In this document: piece after piece, positions 53,008 through 61,118 of the stretch
Position numbering within the stretch: the stretch's first letter is position 1
Layout of the letters: each line of letters starts with the position of its first letter
NCBI RefSeq assembly: GCF_012911935.1
Contig: NZ_JAAXLA010000007.1
Location: 62,001-126,000, forward strand
DNA from: Pseudonocardia acidicola
GTDB lineage: Bacteria; Actinomycetota; Actinomycetes; Mycobacteriales; Pseudonocardiaceae
Direction: 5' to 3'
Length of the DNA stretch: 64,000 bases
The notes under the pieces: model-generated
What the model was told of the DNA's origin: nothing
Database searches by the model: none
Seen by the model: only the letters and a program-made list of their open reading frames with translations
Made by a program: the position numbers and the translations under genes

Positions 53008-54504
53008 TCACGAGAAGAGCAGGGATTTGATCACCACCGGGACGACGCCGGGCGGGTCGAGCTTTTCGCCGACGTCGACGAAGTCGAGATCGGCGAGCCT
53101 TGTGCCGTCGATCGCGACGAACGGCCTGTGCAGACCCAGCTCGCGGTCCAGGAGTCGGCCGAGGCTCTGCCCGACGTCACCATCGATCATCAGCAGCAGC
53201 GGCTCCGTGCCGCCGTCGGCGACCTCGACGATCCCCCGGCCGACCGCCGCGAGCCGTGCGTGGGTGGGCGGGCCGGTCCAGCACAGTGCCAGGGCAAGGG
53301 CCTCGTCGAGGCTCCGGTCCTGCTGCTCGGCCGCACGCCGGATCCCGGCCGCGACCGCCGCCGCGTCGATGTCCTCGCCCAGCGGCTCAAGCTGCACGAC
53401 GGGTACGTTCTGCAGCGGCAGCGACACCCCCGCACCGAGGTGGATCGTCTTGCCGCTCACCTGCACCGTGAACTGGGACGCCCCGATCACCGTCGCGCGG
53501 ATCCGCTGGCCGGGATCGAGCACCGGCAGGCGCACCCGGCTGTCCAGCCGGGCCGCGACGGCGCGGGCGAGCTCGCGCGCGACATCGCCGTGATCGGCGT
53601 TCTCATGCCCGAACAGATACTCGGCCACGCCGCCGGAGAAGGTGAGGTAGTCGGGGTCGACGGTTCGTTCCAGCGGCGGGGTGAGCTCCAGCGCGCGCCC
53701 GAGCTCGCCGAGCCCGCCTCCGGCGAGGTGGTCGACGAGCAGGTCCGCGAGGCGGTCGGCGATCGTGCTCCTGACGGCCGGATCAGCCAGCGACTCCGGC
53801 GATGTGTCGACGTCGAGGGCGGCCGCGACCAGCCGGGCGGAGTCGTCGACACGGGTCCACCTCCCCGCCCGGTCCCGTGCCACGAGCCGGCCGCCGACGG
53901 CGACGGCGGCGACGCCGCGGATCTTCCCGCGGTCGATCAGCGCGAGCTTGGTGGTGCCACCGCCGATGTCGACGTGCAGCACCACCGCGTCCCGCTCGCG
54001 CGAGATCCGGGTCGCTCCCGACCCGTGGGCGGCGAGGATGCACTCGAGCCGGTGCCCGGCCGTCGCACAGACGAACCGGCCGGCCTCGCTTGCGAACAGC
54101 TCATCGATCGCCCGCGCGTTGCGCCGCTTGATCGCCTCTCCGGTGAGGATCACCGCGCCGCTGTCCACGTCGGCCGGGCTGAACCCGGCACCGGCGTAGC
54201 TGTGCCGCAGGAAGTGCCCCAGCTCGTGGACGTCGATCGTCCCGTCCGGCAGGAACGGGGTGAGCACGATCGGAGAGCGCCACTCCACCTGCCGGTCGAC
54301 GACGGTGAACCGGCTGGACAGCGCATGCACGTCCCGCCTCAGGTACACCCGCGCGAACAGCAGGTGCGAGGTCGAGCTGCCGATGTCGATCCCCACCGTG
54401 AGCAGCTCCAGGGTGTCCTGCTCGAGGATCGTCCGCGCGACCGCCTCCCGCTCCTCGTCGGTGAGCCCCCGCTCGTGCTCGTGGTCGAAGTCGACGTCGT
54501 GCAC
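53008..54504 (-). CDS. EutA-like reactivating ATPase (actin/Hsp70 fold)
   Basis: 498 residues. Resemblance to EutA, the ethanolamine ammonia-lyase reactivase, runs the length: N-terminal phosphate loop TVGIDIGSSTSHLLFARV (about 36-53), QVEWRSPIVLTPF, VDSGAVILTGEAIKRRNAR, phosphate-2 VDIGGGTTKLALID, TFSGGVAEYLFG and the C-terminal VPVVIKSLLF. EutA uses ATP to expel damaged cobalamin from its enzyme. No cobalamin enzyme is encoded here, so the client must be elsewhere or is something new, perhaps the cupins or AAA+ partner next door (inference). GTG at 54504 has GGGAG about five bases upstream. Confidence 0.82.
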   Translation of the reverse strand: MHDVDFDHEHERGLTDEEREAVARTILEQDTLELLTVGIDIGSSTSHLLFARVYLRRDVHALSSRFTVVDRQVEWRSPIVLTPFLPDGTIDVHELGHFLRHSYAGAGFSPADVDSGAVILTGEAIKRRNARAIDELFASEAGRFVCATAGHRLECILAAHGSGATRISRERDAVVLHVDIGGGTTKLALIDRGKIRGVAAVAVGGRLVARDRAGRWTRVDDSARLVAAALDVDTSPESLADPAVRSTIADRLADLLVDHLAGGGLGELGRALELTPPLERTVDPDYLTFSGGVAEYLFGHENADHGDVARELARAVAARLDSRVRLPVLDPGQRIRATVIGASQFTVQVSGKTIHLGAGVSLPLQNVPVVQLEPLGEDIDAAAVAAGIRRAAEQQDRSLDEALALALCWTGPPTHARLAAVGRGIVEVADGGTEPLLLMIDGDVGQSLGRLLDRELGLHRPFVAIDGTRLADLDFVDVGEKLDPPGVVPVVIKSLLFS

Positions 54505-54517
54505 CTCGTACTCCCGG

Positions 54518-55729
54518 TCAGACGGCCGGCCCGACGGACCGCGGCGTGCGGATCACGCCGGTGAGCGACTCCCCGGACAGGGCCAGGATCGCCGGCTCGT
54601 CGAACGCGTCGCCCATCCGGGACTCGACACCGGTCTCGCGCAGCGCCTCCAGGAACATCCGGTGCACCCGTGGGTCCTGGTCCTCGTACTCGATCTGCCG
54701 CCCGCCCTGCGACACCGACACCGCCCCGGAGCCCTCGGCGCTCTTGCGGCGCAGCGCCAGGAACGGGTACTTGCGACTTCCCAGGCTGCAGGCCAGATAA
54801 CGGGCGGGGGCCGGGCCGGTGTTGAAGTGCTGGTGGAACATCCAGAACGGCGGCGAGTACATGAAGCCGTGCCGCCACGGGAAGCGGCGGAACTCCGAGT
54901 CGCCCTCGTACCAGAGCAGCGAGAAACCCTCGCCGTCCACGGCGTGCACGTGCGTGCCTGCCGCGTGCCGGTGCGCCTTCTTGTAGCGCCCCACCGGCAT
55001 CTGCGACACGTGCGCGTGCATGGTGCCGTCCGCCAGCACGAAGTTGACGTTGAGCGAGCCCTTGCCCCGACCCTCGAACTCGTACAGCGTGAAGCTGGTC
55101 AGGTCGTGGACGAAGTTCGTCTCCCAGACGTTCTGCACCGTCGCCGAGCCCTGGTTGTAGACCGAGTGCTCGCCCTCGCCCGCGAAGCGCTCGACCGTGC
55201 CCACCCGGTCGGGGAAGCGCGCGTCGCTGCCGAAGACGAAAGCCGGATCGTGGAAGACGTTGAGCAGCAGCGGCGCGTCGTTCGTGCAGGACAGCCGGGC
55301 GGGCTCGCGTCCCGAGGCGTTCATGATCCGATAGGTGCAGTTCAGCGGGATCGCGAACAGCGCTTTCGGGCCCCACTCGAAGGTGCGCTCCGTCCCGTCG
55401 GGCAGCCACACCGTGGCCGAGCCGTAGCCGGTGAGGACGTAGAAGAAGGCCTCGTACAGGTGGTGCACCGGAGCCGTCGACCGCGTGGGCTCGATCTCCA
55501 GCACGTAGTTGCTCATGAAGTCGCCGCGGCCCAGAGTGTGGGCGAAGCAGCCGCGGGCGTCGTAGCGCTCCCACGGACCGGTCTCCAGGGCGAGCAGGTC
55601 GAACCCGAACTCCTCGTGGATCGGGATGCCCTCCCCCTGCGCCCAGCCGACGTACGGATCGAGCAGGAAGCGGCCGGAACTGTCGTCGCTCGGCGACGCG
55701 GCGGGCGGGGTCATGGCCGCGGTGGACAT
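54518..55729 (-). CDS. Two-domain HQHxN cupin protein (C)
   Basis: 403 residues with two cupin barrels: N-terminal (about 75-150; HHLYEAFFYVLTGYGSATVWLPDG, FEWGPKALFAIPLN) and C-terminal (about 235-330; KKAHRHAAGTHVHAVDGEG, MFHQHFNTGPAPARYL). It belongs to the gentisate dioxygenase-like bicupin class and shares the HQHFN signature with proteins at 51181, 51800 and 58163. The N-terminal barrel retains HH but lacks the downstream HQHFN motif, so metal binding may be restricted to the C-terminal one. The start at 55729 is an ATG with GGAGGAGACCACG ahead. Confidence 0.87.
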   Translation of the reverse strand: MSTAAMTPPAASPSDDSSGRFLLDPYVGWAQGEGIPIHEEFGFDLLALETGPWERYDARGCFAHTLGRGDFMSNYVLEIEPTRSTAPVHHLYEAFFYVLTGYGSATVWLPDGTERTFEWGPKALFAIPLNCTYRIMNASGREPARLSCTNDAPLLLNVFHDPAFVFGSDARFPDRVGTVERFAGEGEHSVYNQGSATVQNVWETNFVHDLTSFTLYEFEGRGKGSLNVNFVLADGTMHAHVSQMPVGRYKKAHRHAAGTHVHAVDGEGFSLLWYEGDSEFRRFPWRHGFMYSPPFWMFHQHFNTGPAPARYLACSLGSRKYPFLALRRKSAEGSGAVSVSQGGRQIEYEDQDPRVHRMFLEALRETGVESRMGDAFDEPAILALSGESLTGVIRTPRSVGPAV

Positions 55730-55768
55730 CGTGGTCTCCTCCGGTTCTCGATGGGTCAGGCCGGGGTG

Positions 55769-57016
55769 TCAGGGCGGGGCCGCGGACGGGTCGGACCCGG
55801 CGATGCTGTAGCCGCGGACGGTCCGGCCCAGGGCCGCCGTACCCGCGGCTGCGGCGATCGGGACGAGCCCGCCGAGAGTGAGGGCCCCCACCGGGCCGAG
55901 CGCCCCGGCGACGGCGCCGACCAGCCCGTCACCGATCGCCGGGCCGCCACGGGAGGCCATCTGGTAGATCGCCGACACCCGCCCGCGCAACTCGTCGGGT
56001 GTCTCGACCTGGACCGCCGCGTGCCGGACCGTTGTCGACACGGCGTCCGCGACACCGAGCAGCCCGGCCAGCACCAGGGCCAGCCAGAATGTGGTGACCT
56101 GGGCGAACGCCAGGATGACCAGCCCGTAGAGGGCCGTCGAGACGAGCACGAGGACCCCGGAGCGGCGGGAACGGACGAGCCGGAACACGAGCACCGAGCC
56201 GGCCAGGGCGCCGGCCGACGGAGCCGCCGACAGCAGCCCGTACCCGGTGGGCCCGGCACGCAGGATGTCGAGGGCGAACGCCGGCAGCAGGACGCGGTAC
56301 GCACTGAACACCGTGGCAGCGAGGTCCAGCGCCATCATCTGCCAGACGACCGGGCGGCGCCGGAACTCGACGACCCCCTCATGCAGGGCATGCAGGAGCG
56401 GGTCGTGCGAGCCCGGGCTCCGAGCGGTGGTGGCCCGGAGCGCCAGCAGGGTCAGCACCAGCACGGCATAGGTGGTTGCGTCCAGCAGGTAGACCGCGCC
56501 GGGCCCGGCCACTGCGATCAGCACCCCGGCCAGCGCGGGCCCGGCGAGCACCGCCAACTCGCGGGACGGGTTGATCAACGCGATCGCGTCGACCAGCTGG
56601 TGCCGCGGCACGAGCGCCGGGATCAGCGCCTGCCGGGCCGGCTGGTCGAAGGTGGCGGCCGCGGTCGCCAGCAGTGACGACAGCACCACCATCCAGGTGG
56701 TGGCGCGTCCGGTGCACGTCGCCGCAGCCAGGGCCGCGGAGACGACCAGCGCCGCCCCCTGGCTGTACTGCAGCAGCCGCTTACGGTCCATCCGGTCGGC
56801 AAGCACGCCGCCGAGCGGTGAGAGCACCACCAGCGCGACGGCCTGGGCGATCCCGACGAAGCCGACCTGCAGCGTCGACCGGGACAGCTCGTAGACCTGG
56901 TAGAGGTTGGCCGCGACCGCGGCGCGCGTCCCCACCTGGCTGAGGATCACCCCGCCCCAGTAGAGGTCGAAGTCCCGGTTCCGCAGGACCCCCGGGATCC
57001 GCGGCGCCGGGCTCAC
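55769..57016 (-). CDS. MFS transporter, EntS/MFS-3 type
   Basis: 415 residues, 12 predicted helices. N-terminal LRNRDFDLYWGGVILSQVGTRA and the motif A variant GGVLADRMDRKRLLQ identify the MFS-3 (EntS-like) group, usually exporters. GTG at 57016 overlaps the preceding small gene (GTGA). It may export a product or toxic intermediate of the cupin pathway; the direction of transport is inference. Confidence 0.9.
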   Translation of the reverse strand: MSPAPRIPGVLRNRDFDLYWGGVILSQVGTRAAVAANLYQVYELSRSTLQVGFVGIAQAVALVVLSPLGGVLADRMDRKRLLQYSQGAALVVSAALAAATCTGRATTWMVVLSSLLATAAATFDQPARQALIPALVPRHQLVDAIALINPSRELAVLAGPALAGVLIAVAGPGAVYLLDATTYAVLVLTLLALRATTARSPGSHDPLLHALHEGVVEFRRRPVVWQMMALDLAATVFSAYRVLLPAFALDILRAGPTGYGLLSAAPSAGALAGSVLVFRLVRSRRSGVLVLVSTALYGLVILAFAQVTTFWLALVLAGLLGVADAVSTTVRHAAVQVETPDELRGRVSAIYQMASRGGPAIGDGLVGAVAGALGPVGALTLGGLVPIAAAAGTAALGRTVRGYSIAGSDPSAAPP

Positions 57017-57285
57017 CGGGCCGGGACGAGGGTGATCTTCGCCGGGTCCACCGTCAGGTGCACCCGCGTCCCCTGGCTCGATCGACAGGGGGGATCGGAA
57101 CGGGTCCGCGGCGCGCGAGTGCCGGCGCGCCGGAACGCCACCGGCAGATCGTGGCGAACGCCGAGGACGCGGTCCAGATCGCGGTCGTACGCGGTGGCGG
57201 ACCGGCAGGCCGCGGCCAGGTGGCCGGCGGGCAGGCCCACCGCCCCCGGGCCGACCACCCGGTCCGCGTCACCAGGGCCCGGCAC
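57013..57285 (-). CDS. Small coupled protein with TOBE-like C terminus
   Basis: 90 residues from GTG at 57285, six bases after the AAA+ stop and overlapping the MFS start, which argues for translation. The last residues (GTRVHLTVDPAKITLVPAR) resemble the final strand pair of TOBE domains in ABC-transporter ATPases; the rest is unrecognised. It could be an anion- or oxyanion-binding module working with the importer, or the remnant of a transporter ATPase. No function is assigned. Confidence 0.5.
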   Translation of the reverse strand: MPGPGDADRVVGPGAVGLPAGHLAAACRSATAYDRDLDRVLGVRHDLPVAFRRAGTRAPRTRSDPPCRSSQGTRVHLTVDPAKITLVPAR

Positions 57286-57290
57286 CCGAC

Positions 57291-58166
57291 TCAGCCCGCC
57301 TCGGCGGCGGTCAGCAGGTCGGCCGCCTCGAGCAGGTTCGGATCCAGGGCGACCTCCCGGCGCTGGGCGAGAGCGGCGAGCACGAGCTTGCGGATCCGCC
57401 GCCCGTCCCACCCCGCGCAGCGCACGGCCAGCTTGCGGTGCAACCCGTCGTCGCAGACGAGCGGCCGCACGCCCTCCCACATCCCCGCCAGCTCGGCCAG
57501 GGTGCGTCGCAGGATCGCGGCGATCGTCGCCTCGTCCGGCAGGTCCAGGTTCAACACCAGGTCCGCTCGGGAGAGGAACGCCTCGTCCACGGCCTCCGGG
57601 AAGTTCGTCGTGGCCAGAACCACCGTTCGCGGGTGGGACCCGGCGAGGAGATCGATCCCGGCCAGCACGGCGTCCGTCGCGCGGTGCACGTCGACCGGGT
57701 TGCTGCCGAACGAGGCCGCGGAGCGGCGGACCGCGAACGCCTCCACCTCGTCGATCAGCACCACGGTGTGCGGCCGGCGCGCGGCGAATTCCGGGAGGGT
57801 GTCGGTGAACAGGGTGGTGATGTTGCGCTGGCTCTGTCCCAGCATCTCGCTGGGGAAGGCGTGCGGGTCGATCTCGATGTACGTCGTCGCCCCCGCAGGC
57901 GCCAGCGCCCGGGCCGCGGTCTGCGCGAGACCCCGGGCCAGCGTGGTCTTGCCGGTCCCGGGCGGCCCCGCCAGCACCATCAGCCCGTGCGGCATGCCGG
58001 GGAGGTTGCGCAGGGCGCGGCCGTGCCGCAGGCGCAGCAGCGCCTGGCTCAGCAGTCGCTCCTTGATCCCGTCGGGCACCAGGATGTGGTCCCAGGGCCC
58101 GTCGTGGTGGTCGGCCGGCAGGGCGTGGACCGAGAGCAGGCCCTGCGGTAGGCGCGCCCCCGTCAC
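57291..58166 (-). CDS. AAA+ ATPase with Pch2/TRIP13-like core
   Basis: 291 residues. A single AAA+ module: Walker A GPPGTGKTT (67-75), Walker B VVLIDE (135-140) followed by VEAFAVRR, sensor-1 Asn in LATTNFPEAVDEAFLSRADL (about 188) and a C-terminal lid. The order IDEVE, a short variable loop, V-x-R-A-x-DAVL, TTN-x-x-x-A-x-D-x-A-F-x-x-R-AD is closest in my reading to Pch2/TRIP13, which remodels HORMA-domain proteins. No HORMA gene is seen here. GTG at 58166 overlaps the cupin stop (GTGA). Its client may be a neighbouring cupin or the EutA-like protein (inference). Confidence 0.83.
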   Translation of the reverse strand: MTGARLPQGLLSVHALPADHHDGPWDHILVPDGIKERLLSQALLRLRHGRALRNLPGMPHGLMVLAGPPGTGKTTLARGLAQTAARALAPAGATTYIEIDPHAFPSEMLGQSQRNITTLFTDTLPEFAARRPHTVVLIDEVEAFAVRRSAASFGSNPVDVHRATDAVLAGIDLLAGSHPRTVVLATTNFPEAVDEAFLSRADLVLNLDLPDEATIAAILRRTLAELAGMWEGVRPLVCDDGLHRKLAVRCAGWDGRRIRKLVLAALAQRREVALDPNLLEAADLLTAAEAG

Positions 58167-59236
58167 GGCCAGGTCGGCCGGACGACCTCCGGCCACCGGA
58201 TCTCGTGGTAGTTGCCGGCCTGGGCGTCCCGGATGTGGTCCGGCGGCTCCTCGAAGAGCACCCTCGGGTCCATCAGCACCCGCATGGTCTCCAGCAGGCT
58301 GTCGAACATGTGGATCCGTACGACCTTCGCCGTCTTGTCCGGCGAGTCGTTGAAGTGCTGGTGCCACAGGAAGTGGTCGACCACGATCAGGTCACCCTTC
58401 TTCCACGGGTAGTTCTTCCCCCCCTCCGGCTCCTCCCCCAGGTAGCTGTGGCCCTCGCCCTCCACCACGTACAGCCAGGCCTCGCCCGGGTGGCGGTGCA
58501 TCGACTGCCCGCGGTTCGGCCCGATCTCGAACATCGCCATCGTGATGCCGGAGGCCTCGTAGCCGATGGCGCGGTCCAGCAGGAACGTGGTGCGGGTGCC
58601 GCGCGGGGTCGGCAGCAGCTCCAGGCCGTCCCAGTCGGTGTGCAGCCGGCCGCTGCGGCGCTTGGCCTGCTCCTTCGCCAGCCGGCGCATCCGGCGGGCG
58701 TAGGGATCGGCGCCGTCGACCTCGGCGGAGAAGTCGGGCCGGCCGGGAAGGTCGGCGACGGGCGTGTGCCCCCGGTCGTCGAGGACCGCCATGCCCATCG
58801 TGGACAGCATCGGCTCGCTGGAGAAGGTCAGGTACCGGGCGGTCTCGGCGTTGTCGTTGCCGGAGCGGTGCCAGGCCCACGCCGGGACGTGCAAGGAGTC
58901 GCCGGGCCCCCACTCGATCCGCTCGCCGTCGATCTCGGTCCAGCCGCGCCCGGCGACGCAGAACACCATCGCGTCCCAGGAGTGCCGGTGGATCGTGGTC
59001 ACGACCCCCTGGTCGAACTCGTGTACCAGCGCGTCCATGGTGCGGGTCGGGCGGTCGCCGTCCTCGCTGCAGTAGACGCCGATCCGGCTGCCCCGGGCGG
59101 TCTCCTGCAGCTCCACGTCGGACAGCGCGACGACCGTCTTCTGGTAGTTCCGCCATTCCTCGACGAAGGCGGCGCGCCGCTTCTTCTGGATGTGGTAGTG
59201 CGTCACCTCGGTGGTGGTGCGCGACGCTGCGGTCAT
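58163..59236 (-). CDS. Two-domain HQHxN cupin protein (D)
   Basis: 357 residues, bicupin of the gentisate/1-hydroxy-2-naphthoate dioxygenase-like class. Domain 1 (about 75-145): TTIHRHSWDAMVFCVAGRG, IEWGPGDSLHVPAWAWHRSGND. Domain 2 (about 240-325): QSMHRHPGEAWLYVVEGEG, YPWKKGDLIVVDHFLWHQHFN. Both barrels hold H-x-H-type metal motifs, unlike the shorter members. ATG at 59236 begins the gene, and its stop overlaps the AAA+ start. It follows the importer genes and may act first on the imported substrate. Confidence 0.9.
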   Translation of the reverse strand: MTAASRTTTEVTHYHIQKKRRAAFVEEWRNYQKTVVALSDVELQETARGSRIGVYCSEDGDRPTRTMDALVHEFDQGVVTTIHRHSWDAMVFCVAGRGWTEIDGERIEWGPGDSLHVPAWAWHRSGNDNAETARYLTFSSEPMLSTMGMAVLDDRGHTPVADLPGRPDFSAEVDGADPYARRMRRLAKEQAKRRSGRLHTDWDGLELLPTPRGTRTTFLLDRAIGYEASGITMAMFEIGPNRGQSMHRHPGEAWLYVVEGEGHSYLGEEPEGGKNYPWKKGDLIVVDHFLWHQHFNDSPDKTAKVVRIHMFDSLLETMRVLMDPRVLFEEPPDHIRDAQAGNYHEIRWPEVVRPTWP

Positions 59237-59265
59237 GGGGGGCCTTTCTGGTGAGGGACGGAGGC

Positions 59266-60249
59266 TCAGCTCGCCGGGGCCAGGAAGCTGGCGTCGACGA
59301 TCTTGGTCAGGTCCAGGCCCTTGACGCCGGGCACGGTCGACCCGAGCTCGTCGACCGAGGTCTGGAGCTGGGCCACGGTGGGCGTCGGGACGTCCGGGAG
59401 GACCTCGCCGGCGTAGTAGTCGTAGGTTTCCTTGATCGCTCGCGGGTCGCTGACCTTCAGGTGGGCGGCGAGCAGCTGCGAGGCGTAGGCCTCGTCGGTC
59501 TTCTCCCGCTTGATCGCCTCCTGTAGCGCCGCCATGAACCGGCGGACCTGGTCGCCGTGGCTCGCGAGGTAGTCGGCGGTGGCGGCGATGCCGACATTGG
59601 AGGTCGGGATGTTCTGCTTGGCCAGGTCCAGAATGGGCTTGAACCCGGCGGCCTCTATCGCCGTGGTGGCGGGCGGGTGCGACAGCGCCGCGTCGATCGT
59701 GCCTGCTACGAGCGCGTTGTTGACGTTGGTGACCGAGCCCAGCGGGGTCAGGTGGACGTCGGTCGGCTGCAGGCCCAGCTGGCGCAGCGCGGCCAGGGTG
59801 GCGATGTAGAGCGAGCCGCTGGTCGAGGTCACCCCGACCCGCTTGCCGCGCAGCTGCTGCGGATCCTCCACCTTGGCGAACAGCTCGTACGGGAACACCG
59901 GGGTGAGAGTGGCCAGGTAGCGCACGTCAGCCCCTGAGGCCGCCCCGGAGACCATTTCCGACGCCCCGATCGAGGCCATCTGGGTCTGCCCCGAGATCAG
60001 CGCCGGGAAGCCGTCCGAGCTGCTCAGGCTGACCAGCTTGACGGTCAGCCCGTGTGCCTTGAACAGCCCCGCCTCGTCCGCGATCCACAGCGGCAGCTCG
60101 TCCGCGACCACCTGGCTGTAGCTGAGCGTGATCGTGTTGTCGGCGGCGGAGGAGTCCCCGCCACCTGAGCTTCCGCAGGCGGCCAGGGCCACCGCGGTGA
60201 CCGCGGCGAGTGCCGCGCAGCAGAGCTTGCGTGCCGTGCCCGACTTCAT
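59266..60249 (-). CDS. SsuA/TauA/NMT1-like substrate-binding lipoprotein
   Basis: 327 residues. A lipoprotein signal ends at LAACG (Cys25), then a type II periplasmic-binding fold: ITLSYSQVVADELPLWIADEAGLFKAHGL, SLSSSDGFPALISGQTQMASIGASE, GKRVGVTSTSGSLY. Such proteins bind sulfonates, nitrate, thiamine precursors or aromatic acids for SsuABC-type importers. ATG at 60249 is clear. It precedes the cupin cluster in the transcript and, with 60291 and 61118, forms a complete importer. Confidence 0.92.
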   Translation of the reverse strand: MKSGTARKLCCAALAAVTAVALAACGSSGGGDSSAADNTITLSYSQVVADELPLWIADEAGLFKAHGLTVKLVSLSSSDGFPALISGQTQMASIGASEMVSGAASGADVRYLATLTPVFPYELFAKVEDPQQLRGKRVGVTSTSGSLYIATLAALRQLGLQPTDVHLTPLGSVTNVNNALVAGTIDAALSHPPATTAIEAAGFKPILDLAKQNIPTSNVGIAATADYLASHGDQVRRFMAALQEAIKREKTDEAYASQLLAAHLKVSDPRAIKETYDYYAGEVLPDVPTPTVAQLQTSVDELGSTVPGVKGLDLTKIVDASFLAPAS

Positions 60250-60290
60250 CGTCGTTCTCCTCGTGGTGGTGGCGCGTCAGGACCGGCGCG

Positions 60291-61118
60291 TCAGGCCTGG
60301 GGCCGCCAGGCGGCGTACCGGCGCTCGACCCGGCGCAGCAGGCCGGTCAGCACCACGCCGGTGATGGCGAAGATGAACAGGCCCGCGAACACGACCGACG
60401 TCTGGAACTGCTGGCCCGCGGTGTTCATGAGCATCCCGACGCCGTGCGTCGCGCCGGACAGCTCCGCGACGAATACGCCGATCAGGGCCTGGCCGACGGC
60501 GAGCCGCAGCCCGCTCACGATGAAGGGCACGGATCCGGGGAGCGCAATCGTCCGGAAGATCTGCAGGTGGCCGGCGCCGAAGCAGCGCGCGACCCGGAGC
60601 ACCTGGGGATCGAGGTTCTGCACCCCGCTGGCGGAGTTGATCAGGATCGGGAACACCGCCATCAGGAAGACGATGGCGATCTTCGATGCGTCGCCGATGC
60701 CCAGCCAGATGATCAGCAGCGGGGTCAGCGCGATGCGCGGGGTGGCGTAGAGGAAGGTGATCAGCGGATTGAGCACGTAGGACAGCCGCGCGTACCAGCC
60801 GATCAGCAAGCCGACCGGAAGGCCGATCACCGTGGCCAGCACCAGCCCGTACAGCAGCTCTTTGCCGCTGGTGGCCAGGTCGGTCCAGATCGTGTCCGAG
60901 CTGAACAGCGTGCCGAACGCCGTGATCACGTCCGACGGTCCGGGCAGCACGATCGCGGGCTTGATGCGCAGCACGGCGACCAACTGCCACAGCCCGATCA
61001 CCACGATCACCGATGCGGTGCCGTAGACGTACTTGGGCTCGAGGCGGCGCCGTCGCGCGGCGGGCCGGGCCGGCAGGGCCCGCGGTGGCCGGGTGACGGT
61101 GGCGGTGGGTCGGGCCAT
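60291..61118 (-). CDS. SsuC-type ABC permease
   Basis: 275 residues with six predicted membrane helices and the EAA coupling motif (IALPGSVPFIVSGLRLAVGQALIGVFVAE, near 190-220). The N-terminal 30 residues are basic and proline-rich. ATG at 61118 overlaps the ATPase stop by one base (TGATG). It is the membrane channel of the importer with 61118-61996 and 59266-60249. Confidence 0.93.
   Translation of the reverse strand: MARPTATVTRPPRALPARPAARRRRLEPKYVYGTASVIVVIGLWQLVAVLRIKPAIVLPGPSDVITAFGTLFSSDTIWTDLATSGKELLYGLVLATVIGLPVGLLIGWYARLSYVLNPLITFLYATPRIALTPLLIIWLGIGDASKIAIVFLMAVFPILINSASGVQNLDPQVLRVARCFGAGHLQIFRTIALPGSVPFIVSGLRLAVGQALIGVFVAELSGATHGVGMLMNTAGQQFQTSVVFAGLFIFAITGVVLTGLLRRVERRYAAWRPQA

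Noticed and set aside
53008..54504. Hydantoinase/oxoprolinase or MutL-type protein
   Set aside because: The phosphate motifs, central ITGEA-like stretch and C-terminal end fit EutA better than HyuA or MutL, although all share the actin fold.
54260..56677. An 805-codon open frame on the plus strand
   Set aside because: It is opposite the bicupin, MFS and EutA-like genes and its translation is low-complexity with no domain.
57291..58166. Part of a CBASS defence system because of the Pch2-like ATPase
   Set aside because: No CD-NTase, HORMA protein or effector nuclease or membrane effector is encoded nearby; the neighbours are metabolic.
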